Numbered from the stretch's first letter, positions 1 to 5,280 are shown. The stretch: 5,767 nt of DNA from Acidobacteriota bacterium (GCA_003225595.1 QIAR01000506.1:1-5767); one strand, 5' to 3'. Notes: generated by a model not told the origin, from the sequence alone. Numbers and translations are program-made.

Positions 1-419
1 TGTTCGGCGATAACATTGAAGACTATCTCGGCCATTTTCGCTATTTAGTTTTTTACCTGCTGAGCGGCGTGGCAGCCAGTGTCACTCACATTGTGCTGAA
101 CCCAAGCTCGCGCATTCCGAGCGTGGGTGCCAGCGGCGCGATCGCCGGAGTGATGGGCGCCTATTTCATCCTGTACCCGCGAGCGCGAGTGCTGACCTGG
201 TTCCCTCCCATTTTCTTGTTTCACGTACCCGCCTGGCTGATGCTCGGCTACTGGTTCCTGAGCCAGTTTGTGAGCGGCGCGGCGACGTCAATCGCAGAAA
301 CAACTCAAACTACCGGTGGAATCGCATTCTGGGCGCACGTCGGCGGGTTTGTGGCAGGAATTCTCATGATCAAAGTGTTTCCCGAACGACCGCAGCGCTA
401 TCGGTACGGAACATGGTGA
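1..419 (+). CDS. Rhomboid family intramembrane serine protease, 3' part
   Basis: This is the C-terminal 138 residues of a rhomboid protease, a polytopic membrane enzyme that cleaves transmembrane segments of other proteins. The frame is already open at position 3 and begins with FGDNIEDYLGHFRY, which matches the conserved stretch rhomboids carry before the catalytic helix. The catalytic serine lies in GASGAIAGVMGAY (codon 132-134) and the partner histidine in FWAHVGGFVAGI (codon 336-338), so the Ser-His dyad is intact. At least three hydrophobic segments are visible. Compared with the usual 220-250 residues, roughly 90-100 N-terminal residues lie outside the window. A GTG at 69 is internal, not the start, because conserved rhomboid sequence precedes it. 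The gene ends with TGA and converges on the nuclease gene across the inverted-repeat element. The substrate cannot be inferred. Confidence 0.93.
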   Translation, partial: FGDNIEDYLGHFRYLVFYLLSGVAASVTHIVLNPSSRIPSVGASGAIAGVMGAYFILYPRARVLTWFPPIFLFHVPAWLMLGYWFLSQFVSGAATSIAETTQTTGGIAFWAHVGGFVAGILMIKVFPERPQRYRYGTW

Positions 420-450
420 GAGTCGGCTATTCGCTCTTAATCCAGGAATT

Positions 451-612
451 TCTAGTGTCGTGTCCCGCAACTTCGTGGCATAAGTCCGGCTGCTGAGCGA
501 AGCGAAGGGTACATGCAATACAGATCAACTGCATAGATCCTTCGCGGCCTGGAGGCCACTCAGCATGACAGCCTCAAAGGTATGACGCGAATTAACGGGA
601 CACGACACTAGA
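451..612. mobile_element. MITE-like element with perfect 17-bp terminal inverted repeats
   Basis: TCTAGTGTCGTGTCCCG at 451-467 is matched base for base by its reverse complement at 596-612, enclosing 128 bp with no convincing gene. Each end carries CTAG (452-455 and 608-611), so it can be read as a TA or CTAG target duplication flanking GTGTCGTGTCCCG ends. IS630/mariner-type elements duplicate TA, and IS630 is known to favour CTAG. No transposase is present, so any movement would need one in trans. The element fills the gap between the convergent rhomboid and nuclease genes, and its right arm runs into the last codons of the nuclease gene. Alternatives are a large bidirectional terminator or a REP/BIME-like repeat. 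The inverted repeat is certain; its mobility is inferred. Confidence 0.7.
491..565. repeat. Nested palindromic repeat with a three-way-junction fold
   Basis: Inside the 162-bp element, TGCTGAG (491-497) pairs with CTCAGCA (559-565). Within that stem, GCGAAGG (502-508) pairs with CCTTCGC (539-545), capped by ATGCA (513-517) with TGCAT (530-534). A second small arm, GGCC-TGGA-GGCC, sits at 546-557. The strand could therefore fold as a three-way junction. The words CTGAGCGAAGCGAAGG and CTCAGCATGACA resemble a repeat I recall as common between genes in acidobacteria and some other phyla. This copy looks degenerate. I infer a non-autonomous repeat, not a gene. Confidence 0.6.
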
Positions 613-1204
613 GATCGTTGTCAACCAGAAAGCGGCCGTAATCGTTGCTTTCAAGCCAGTGGTAGAGGTGAACCTGATACAGATACGAGGCCACCAGTTC
701 TTCCCCCAACTCGTGGGTCTCTGTGCATAGGAAAGGGACCTGAAGTCCAGCAAGCAAGGCAATCAGCGACTGGGTAATACGGTTGGGACTGGTGCTGGTT
801 TGGGGGTAAGGCGACTTCACCTGGCTTAAAGCGGCTGTGATCACTAGCAGCCGATGCCGGTGCTGGCTCATGAGACGGAGGCGATGAATGAAGACTGGCC
901 GATTGGTGGTAAGCGAGTGGATCAGGTCGGAAAGGTCCTTCCGTTCTACTACGCAGATCTCTTCCAGCCCCGCTATAGAGTAATCCCCTATCCTGAGCGC
1001 CTTCTTCTCAATCCCGGCGAACCAATGCTCAAAGCGGAAAAAATCGAACGGATTCTGTTCGCGAGTGTCTACCAGGACGACCGGACGCGGCATCTTCAGT
1101 TGAGTGCCACCCCGCTCAGCGAGCACGGGAATCAGTGGAGGCGAGACGGGTGCCGAGGTCAACTGCCATTCGAGAGGAGAAGTAATCAACGTACGACGCG
1201 TCAT
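608..1204 (-). CDS. Stand-alone ERCC4/XPF-type nuclease domain protein
   Basis: This is a predicted 198-residue cytoplasmic endonuclease of the ERCC4 (XPF/Mus81) fold, which cuts branched or damaged DNA. The family signature GD-Xn-ERK-X3-D is complete: VDTREQNPF at residues 45-53 (D46, E49), GDYSI at 73-77, and VERKDLSD at 86-93 (E87, R88, K89, D93). A later helical part with PNRITQSLIALL (140-151) also fits. No helicase or HhH domain is attached, unlike eukaryotic XPF. At the end of the next strand (LLVIT, 119-123) a Thr stands where I recall an acidic residue in many homologues. I chose the ATG at 1204 because GGGAAG lies just upstream and the longer reading to 1327 runs into the SDR gene with a Cys/Trp-rich, unconserved N terminus; an ATG at 1093 would also keep the whole domain. 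The gene starts 52 nt after the SDR stop. Its TAG stop (608-610) lies inside the inverted repeat. Confidence 0.82.
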   Translation of the reverse strand: MTRRTLITSPLEWQLTSAPVSPPLIPVLAERGGTQLKMPRPVVLVDTREQNPFDFFRFEHWFAGIEKKALRIGDYSIAGLEEICVVERKDLSDLIHSLTTNRPVFIHRLRLMSQHRHRLLVITAALSQVKSPYPQTSTSPNRITQSLIALLAGLQVPFLCTETHELGEELVASYLYQVHLYHWLESNDYGRFLVDNDL

Positions 1205-1256
1205 TGCTTCCCGGGTACGGGTTTTTCCTTTCCAACCGAGTTCCTGCTTGCCACTA

Positions 1257-1991
1257 CTACAGTGTTCCCGCGCTGGGCAGGATAGCCAATTCTTCCACCG
1301 TGCTGTTAGCGGGCAGCACCAGCGCATTCACCACCGCCGTAGCTACGGTCTTTGGCACCATCATCTTCTTCCGAGGCGCCTCCGGCCAAAGCGTATTCCA
1401 GATGTCAGTATCTGTCGCGCCGGGCATGAGCGCGATCACGCGGATGCCCTTCGGCCGTAATTCTTCGCGCAAGGTATTCGTAAATCCTAGAGCTCCGTGT
1501 TTGGAAGCATTGTAAGCTGACGATCCGGGAAACGTCCGCGTGGCGGCAATTGACAGATTATTCACGATCGTCCCCCCGCGCTTCATCAATGGCAAAGCGG
1601 CACGAGTGACCAGAAACATGCCAGTGAGATTGGTCTCGATCACTCGCTTCCAGTCTTCAATTGGCAACTCGTCGACTTTTAGATTGGAATGCGCTGTGCC
1701 GGCATTGTTAATCAATATGTCGACCCTACGGAATTTTTTCTTTGCCCCTGTGAACATTGCTTCGACGGAGCCGGAATCGCGAACATCGCAGGTTTCGGCC
1801 AAGACGCGGATTCCCCAACGCGCCAGTTCCCTGCCGGCTTTCTTCAGCAAGGATTGGTCGCGACCAGTGATGATCAAATCGCAACCTTCCGCCGCCAGAG
1901 CGTGGGCGATGGCGAGGCCGATACCGCGATTGCCGCCGGTGATGAGCGCGACTCTTCCGTGCAAGCGAGTTTCAGGAGCAGCACGGGACAC
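1257..1991 (-). CDS. Short-chain dehydrogenase/reductase, possible sepiapterin reductase
   Basis: This is a 244-residue classical SDR, an NAD(P)H-dependent soluble oxidoreductase. The Rossmann motif TGGNRGIG is at residues 18-25, the adenine-ring Asp in CDV at 68-70, NNAG at 95-98, the catalytic Asn at 121, Ser147, and Tyr160-x3-Lys164 with the normal 13-residue Ser-Tyr spacing. PG-T (190-193) covers the nicotinamide site. G43-R44 after the second strand suggests a preference for NADPH. The C terminus (STVEELAILPSAG) resembles what I remember of the sepiapterin reductase-like SDR of Chlorobium tepidum, but many SDRs end similarly. Lying 44 nt downstream of folE, it would fit as the last step to tetrahydrobiopterin. 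A generic 3-oxoacyl reductase is the main alternative. The start is GTG at 1991 with no good Shine-Dalgarno; no ATG, GTG or TTG lies upstream in frame before folE, so the N-terminal boundary is uncertain. Confidence 0.88.
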   Translation of the reverse strand: MSRAAPETRLHGRVALITGGNRGIGLAIAHALAAEGCDLIITGRDQSLLKKAGRELARWGIRVLAETCDVRDSGSVEAMFTGAKKKFRRVDILINNAGTAHSNLKVDELPIEDWKRVIETNLTGMFLVTRAALPLMKRGGTIVNNLSIAATRTFPGSSAYNASKHGALGFTNTLREELRPKGIRVIALMPGATDTDIWNTLWPEAPRKKMMVPKTVATAVVNALVLPANSTVEELAILPSAGTL

Positions 1992-2035
1992 ACGAGAACC
2001 GGTTTTGGAAGTCCTGGTACTCGAGAGCGGAATAA

Positions 2036-2635
2036 TTAGACTCCGTTGGCTCGGTTGCGGATGAGCGACAGGAATTCATTCCGCGTTTCCTCTTCTTCGC
2101 GGAAGCAGCCTAGCATCGAGGAAGTGACGGCGGCCGAGTGCTGCTTCTCAACTCCGCGCATCATCATACACAGGTGGCGTGCTTCGATGACCACACCCAC
2201 GCCCTGCGGTTCGATCGTCCTCTGAATGGTTTCTGCGATTTGAGTAGTCAGACGCTCTTGAATCTGTAAGCGGCGCGAGAAGAGGTCAATCAAGCGTGGA
2301 ATCTTGCTGAGCCCGATCACCTTGCCATTCGGGATATAGGCCACGTGAACCTTGCCGAAAAACGGCAGCAGGTGGTGCTCGCAGAGGCTGAACATCTCGA
2401 CATCTTTGACAATGACCATCTCATCGTAGCTGACGGTGAATAGGGCATCTTTCAGCAGAAGCTCGGGATTTTCCTTGTATCCCTTGGTGAGAAACTCCAT
2501 AGCGCGTTGCACCCGTCCGGGAGTGCGTGTCAGACCTTCGCGATTGGGATCTTCGCCCAGACGCACGATCATTTCCCTCACCAGGTCTTCAAAACTGGCG
2601 GCCGTCAGAGTAGTTGGTTCGGCTGTTGGTTTCAT
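2036..2635 (-). CDS. folE: GTP cyclohydrolase I, zinc-dependent type
   Basis: FolE converts GTP to 7,8-dihydroneopterin triphosphate and formate, the entry step to folate, biopterin and queuosine. The 199-residue protein has the usual family length. Zinc ligands are visible as C85 and H88 in SLCEHHLLPFFG and C156 in HLCMMMRGV, with the same 71-residue Cys-Cys spacing as E. coli (C110, C181). H87 and H154 match the catalytic histidines, and the GLSKIPRLIDLFSRRLQ stretch is classic FolE1. The ATG at 2635 is preferred: an in-frame ATG at 2728 would add 31 unconserved residues translated from AT-rich spacer. The Shine-Dalgarno is weak (AGAGCAG). The gene lies 132 nt after PTPS-B, so it may have its own promoter, and 44 nt before the SDR. 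Its neighbours argue for a biopterin role over folate or queuosine, but that is inference. Confidence 0.97.
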   Translation of the reverse strand: MKPTAEPTTLTAASFEDLVREMIVRLGEDPNREGLTRTPGRVQRAMEFLTKGYKENPELLLKDALFTVSYDEMVIVKDVEMFSLCEHHLLPFFGKVHVAYIPNGKVIGLSKIPRLIDLFSRRLQIQERLTTQIAETIQRTIEPQGVGVVIEARHLCMMMRGVEKQHSAAVTSSMLGCFREEEETRNEFLSLIRNRANGV

Positions 2636-2767
2636 AATTATCTGCTCTAAACTAAATTTGTAATCCAGTGATTTATAACTTGGTAATTCAAACCTCAGTC
2701 TGCCCAAGGCTCCCTGTGGGCAAATCAAATTGCTAAATCAAGATTACTAAATTAGAATTTCCACTTC
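2636..2767 (-). promoter_or_regulatory. AT-rich spacer upstream of folE, possible promoter
   Basis: This 132-bp gap is much richer in A+T than the genes around it. On the minus strand it contains TTATAAAT (2671-2678), a reasonable -10 candidate about 40 nt before the folE start, but no convincing -35 stands at the right distance. CTAAAT (plus-strand reading) occurs at 2652, 2733 and 2747, the last two 14 nt apart. A 6-bp hairpin TGCCCA/TGGGCA (2701-2706 with 2717-2722) has no T-run after it. A separate folE promoter or regulator site is plausible but unproven. Confidence 0.35.
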
Positions 2768-3190
2768 TTATCTCCAGATCTCGGCGCCACCGGCATACTC
2801 GAACGAATTCATCATCGTTTCCTCCAGACGTACTTTCTCCAGACGAGCGTGCCGGAAGCCCTCCTGCACAATTTCATAGATGCTGGCACAAAGGTTTTCG
2901 GTCGTAGGCACTTCGCCGCTGAACTCCGACAGCGTATTGAGGTTCTGGTGATCGAAGCGCTCCAGAATCTCGCGATCGACAAAATTGTCGAGGTCGACGA
3001 GATTACAAATCATGCCCGTGTGCTCATCGACCGGTCCGCTGACGGTCACCTCGAGAGCATAGTTGTGACCGTGTCCGTGTGGGTTATTGCACTTGCCGTA
3101 GGTAGAATGATTCTCCTCAGCTGACATCGCCTCACTGTGCAGGCGGTGTGATGCAGAGAACATGTAACGCCTGGTAAGGTGAGCTTTCAT
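2768..3190 (-). CDS. 6-pyruvoyltetrahydropterin synthase-like protein (PTPS-B)
   Basis: This is a 140-residue COG0720 (PTPS/QueD) enzyme acting on 7,8-dihydroneopterin triphosphate, the FolE product. Zinc ligands are H15 (FSASH), H40 and H42 (HGHNY). The catalytic Cys34 sits in GKCNNPHGHGHNY, giving C-X5-HGH, the spacing of eukaryotic-type 6-pyruvoyltetrahydropterin synthase and unlike QueD's C-X3-HGH. D80-H81 (FDHQNLN) completes the catalytic triad, PTTEN is at 95-99, and E124 (EET) is the pterin-anchoring Glu. The site therefore looks functional. Its ATG overlaps the TGA of PTPS-A (ATGA), with GGAG 4 nt upstream, so translation is probably coupled. About 40% of residues match PTPS-A by eye; the C-terminal GGAEIWR tail is unique to this copy. 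QueD or a carboxytetrahydropterin synthase activity cannot be excluded. Confidence 0.92.
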   Translation of the reverse strand: MKAHLTRRYMFSASHRLHSEAMSAEENHSTYGKCNNPHGHGHNYALEVTVSGPVDEHTGMICNLVDLDNFVDREILERFDHQNLNTLSEFSGEVPTTENLCASIYEIVQEGFRHARLEKVRLEETMMNSFEYAGGAEIWR

Positions 3191-3597
3191 ACTTCTCCGT
3201 AGAAGTCGACGAACAGATCCTGCGTTTCGTAGACCCGCACGCGGTGCAATTGCGCGGTCTTAAGCTTAGGTGCAAGCCGCTGCCAGATGGCGATGGCCAG
3301 ATTTTCGGTGGTCGGGATGCGCGTGAAAAATTCCGGCACTTCCTTGTTCAAAAAACGGTGGTCGAGCGCGTCCAGTACTTCGCGGTTCAGAATTTCTTTC
3401 AACTGCTTCAGGTCAACGACAAAGCCGGAGCGCGGATCGACGTCCCCCTTCACAGTTACTTCTAACGTGTAGTTGTGCCCGTGACCATTCGGGTTATTGC
3501 ACTTGCCGAAAATGCGGCGATTCTCCTCCGGCGTGAAGTCCGGATTGTGATAGTAGTGCGAAGCGGAAAATTCAGCTTTGCGCGTCAGATAGACCAT
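3187..3597 (-). CDS. 6-pyruvoyltetrahydropterin synthase-like protein (PTPS-A)
   Basis: This is the first of two tandem PTPS/QueD-family enzymes, 136 residues, predicted to form 6-pyruvoyltetrahydropterin from dihydroneopterin triphosphate. Zinc ligands are H14 (FSASH), H39 and H41; the catalytic Cys33 is in GKCNNPNGHGHNY, which is nearly identical to the mammalian PTPS motif and gives C-X5-HGH. D79-H80 (LDHRFLN), PTTEN (95-99) and E124 (YET) are present, so nothing needed for catalysis appears to be missing. The ATG at 3597 has GAGG 5 nt upstream. That Shine-Dalgarno abuts a stable hairpin (3607-3622), which might affect initiation. The glycosyltransferase stop is only 14 nt upstream, and the gene overlaps PTPS-B by 4 nt, so it is probably co-transcribed with both. 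Confidence 0.93.
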   Translation of the reverse strand: MVYLTRKAEFSASHYYHNPDFTPEENRRIFGKCNNPNGHGHNYTLEVTVKGDVDPRSGFVVDLKQLKEILNREVLDALDHRFLNKEVPEFFTRIPTTENLAIAIWQRLAPKLKTAQLHRVRVYETQDLFVDFYGEV

Positions 3598-3603
3598 GCG
3601 TGC

Positions 3604-3660
3604 CTCGGAGGCTAAAGCCTCCCAACTCTTTTGTTGCTGAACGCCGGCCTAAAGACCGAC
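3604..3660. repeat. Paired CTAAAG-loop hairpin repeats
   Basis: GGAGGCT (3607-3613) and AGCCTCC (3616-3622) form a perfect palindrome around the loop TAAA. A second, imperfect hairpin with the same CTAAAG core spans 3645-3658 (CGGCC-TAAA-GACCG, one mismatch). Pairs of such GGCTAAAGCC hairpins are, as I remember, a common intergenic repeat in acidobacterial genomes. Here they overlap coding sequence: they encode the last residues and stop of the glycosyltransferase and reach the PTPS-A ribosome binding site. There is no T-run, so a strong intrinsic terminator is unlikely. Confidence 0.55.
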
Positions 3661-4727
3661 TCTTCCACGGTGGTTCCCGACATGCCTCTCGGTTCGAGAC
3701 CGGGACCGGAGCCGGTGTACGTTCTGCCCTTCCAACTGACTCTTCCTCTCTTATAAGAGAGTCTGGAGCGCATCAAAAGATACGAAAAGAGTGGCAGCCC
3801 GAATAGCGCCAGCAGGTTCGCATCCCACGAAAAATGCGCATTGCGAATTCGCCTGACGAAAAAACTGAACAAGAGGATCGCCAGCAACCCCAACGCTCCC
3901 GCCACCTGCCGCCTGCCGCCCTGGAACCACGCGACAGCCACGGCTGCGCTTCCTACGATCAGCACGAACTCTGTCAAGCGCAGCAAGGCGAGGCGCACCG
4001 GCGAAGGAAACAGGAGGGCGAGGTTCTTGGTCCAGCCTTCCCTCAGTTGCGCGAAGCTGCGGTACATGCGGGCGCGTACTGCATCGCCGCCGTAGCGGAA
4101 ATAAATTTTTCGGCCGGAAGCTTTCACCGCTCGCGCCAGGGCGACATCTTCCAAAAGGGTGTTCGCGACCGCGGCATGGCCGCCGACCGCATCGTATGCT
4201 TCGCGAGAAATCAATAAGTACTGTCCATTGGCGGCCGCTGCGGGCGAAGCCGGATCGCTCACTTCCGAAGGCTGATACGTTGAAGCCAGTTCGGCAAAGA
4301 TGACCGGCATGACGGCTTTCTCCCAGAAGCCGCGCACTTCTTGGTCTGGCGAATATGAGAGCAGGGCCGCACCGTGCCGTTTCGCTTCCTCCAAACCTCG
4401 GGCCAGCGACCCGGGACGATGGATCGTGTCGGCGTCGGTGAACAGCAGCCACTTCCCTGCCGCCTGCCGCGCGCCCGCAGCTAGGGCATTGTTCTTGCCG
4501 GTCCAGCCCTCCGGCAGTGGGCCAGGATCGATCATCTTCACACTTGGGAATGACAGCGCAATTTCGCGAGTACGGTCGGTTGAGCTGTCGTCCACGACGA
4601 TAGTTTCGAAATCCACGCCGTCCTGTCCGACCAGCGACTCCAGGCAGGCTCGGAGACACGCCTCTTCGTTGCGCGCCGGCACAATGACCGAGACAGGCCA
4701 ACCCGATACTGGATGTGGCGCCACCAT
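3612..4727 (-). CDS. Membrane-anchored family 2 glycosyltransferase (HpnB/CrtQ-like)
   Basis: This 371-residue protein has an N-terminal GT-A catalytic domain: SVIVPARNEE (13-22), VVDDSSTDRT (44-53), LPEGWTGKNNA (71-81), the metal-binding DxD as FTDADT (96-101), LLEDVALA with the likely base Asp194 (191-198), and a REGWTKN motif (229-235). Three hydrophobic segments follow at about 251-268, 275-291 and 303-320, so the enzyme sits on the inner membrane with a cytoplasmic active site. The GWTGK motif and this layout resemble hopanoid or carotenoid-associated glycosyltransferases, suggesting a lipid-like acceptor; donor and acceptor are unknown. After WKGRTYTG (332-339), where I would expect such proteins to end, about 32 unconserved residues follow, the last 18 encoded by the hairpin-repeat region. 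The ATG start lies next to a divergent promoter. A role with the pterin genes 14 nt downstream is possible but unsupported by motifs. Confidence 0.9.
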   Translation of the reverse strand: MVAPHPVSGWPVSVIVPARNEEACLRACLESLVGQDGVDFETIVVDDSSTDRTREIALSFPSVKMIDPGPLPEGWTGKNNALAAGARQAAGKWLLFTDADTIHRPGSLARGLEEAKRHGAALLSYSPDQEVRGFWEKAVMPVIFAELASTYQPSEVSDPASPAAAANGQYLLISREAYDAVGGHAAVANTLLEDVALARAVKASGRKIYFRYGGDAVRARMYRSFAQLREGWTKNLALLFPSPVRLALLRLTEFVLIVGSAAVAVAWFQGGRRQVAGALGLLAILLFSFFVRRIRNAHFSWDANLLALFGLPLFSYLLMRSRLSYKRGRVSWKGRTYTGSGPGLEPRGMSGTTVEESVFRPAFSNKRVGRL

Positions 4728-4752
4728 AGCCTGAATCCGTTATTATAACTTT
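4728..4752. promoter_or_regulatory. Compact divergent promoter region between glycosyltransferase and tlpA-like gene
   Basis: Only 25 bp separate the two divergent start codons. On the minus strand a perfect TATAAT (4742-4747) stands about 14 nt before the glycosyltransferase ATG. On the plus strand TATTAT (4741-4746) or TATAAC (4744-4749) stands directly before the GTG at 4753. The -10 elements overlap, so the two directions would compete for polymerase. Neither direction has a convincing -35, and any -35 or operator would lie inside the neighbouring coding region. The plus-strand start has no Shine-Dalgarno, which fits leaderless translation. Confidence 0.5.
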
Positions 4753-5241
4753 GTGCGACGCGTCTCTGTCCTGACGGGGCTCCTTACCGTTCTCCTTGCA
4801 GGCTGCTATAGCGGCTCGCGGCCGCCACACATCGGCAGCAATGCCCCCGATTTCACCGTGCAGGATTCCGACCGCAAAATCACGCTCAGCGAACTGCGTG
4901 GCAAGGTCGTAGTGCTTAATTTCTGGGCCACCTGGTGTGCGCCTTGCGTAGAGGAGCTACCTTCTCTCGTGAACCTTCAGCAGAAGATGAGAAACAAAGG
5001 AATCACCGTGCTCGCCGTGAGTGTGGACCAGGACGAGAGCCTGTACCGCCGTTTCGTCCAAGACCACAACGTGAATCTACTCACAGTTCGCGACGCCAAC
5101 CAGAAGAGTAACAATCTCTACGGGACCTTCAAATTTCCCGAGACCTACATCATCGATCGCAATGGCGTGATGCGTCGCAAGTTCATCGGCCCGGTGGATT
5201 GGGCGACCCCGGAGGTCGTGGATTTTCTGAGCAAGTTATAA
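4753..5241 (+). CDS. TlpA/ResA-like thioredoxin-fold lipoprotein
   Basis: This is a 162-residue extracytoplasmic thiol-disulfide oxidoreductase. A lipoprotein signal peptide is clear: RR near the N terminus, a hydrophobic core, then the lipobox LLAG-C18. The residue after C18 is Tyr, so no Asp inner-membrane retention signal is seen. The AhpC/TSA-like fold starts at GSNAPDFTVQD (28-38), with the redox motif WCAPC at 61-65 inside NFWATWCAPC, and the cis-proline at P129 in KFPETYIIDR. Such proteins reduce disulfides for cytochrome c maturation or keep other exported proteins reduced; the partner is not evident here. The GTG at 4753 must be the start, because TGA is in frame at 4732 and no other start codon intervenes; the full signal peptide supports it. 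The next gene follows about 39 nt later and is probably co-transcribed. Confidence 0.93.
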   Translation: MRRVSVLTGLLTVLLAGCYSGSRPPHIGSNAPDFTVQDSDRKITLSELRGKVVVLNFWATWCAPCVEELPSLVNLQQKMRNKGITVLAVSVDQDESLYRRFVQDHNVNLLTVRDANQKSNNLYGTFKFPETYIIDRNGVMRRKFIGPVDWATPEVVDFLSKL

Positions 5242-5280
5242 GGACCGCAACACAGTGTCTATAGATCAGTTTTCAAAGTG

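Noticed and set aside
69..419. GTG at 69 as the start of a short rhomboid-like protein
   Set aside because: Conserved rhomboid sequence (FGDNIEDYLGH) continues in frame to the window edge, so this is an internal codon of a longer gene.
1205..1327. N-terminal extension of the nuclease gene to an ATG at 1327
   Set aside because: It would overlap the SDR gene by 71 nt in another frame and adds an unconserved Cys/Trp-rich stretch; the ATG at 1204 has a better upstream sequence.
854..2064. Several plus-strand reading frames opposite the nuclease and SDR genes
   Set aside because: They are antisense shadows of genes with clear motifs and show no recognisable domains.
2701..2722. TGCCCA/TGGGCA hairpin as an intrinsic terminator after PTPS-B
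   Set aside because: The stem is only 6 bp and no T-run follows on the minus strand.
2636..2728. N-terminal extension of FolE to an ATG at 2728
   Set aside because: The extra 31 residues come from AT-rich spacer sequence and FolE proteins of about 199 residues are normal.
2636..2767. preQ1 or other pterin-linked riboswitch upstream of folE
   Set aside because: I could not identify a convincing aptamer core or pseudoknot; the region is simply AT-rich.
2768..3597. Annotation of the two PTPS genes as queD in a queuosine cluster
   Set aside because: Both have C-X5-HGH, not C-X3-HGH, and no queC, queE or queF is nearby. The activity is still unproven.
3751..4830. Long minus-strand reading frame overlapping the glycosyltransferase
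   Set aside because: Its translation is rich in Arg, Gly and Cys with no domain; it is an out-of-frame shadow of the GT2 gene.
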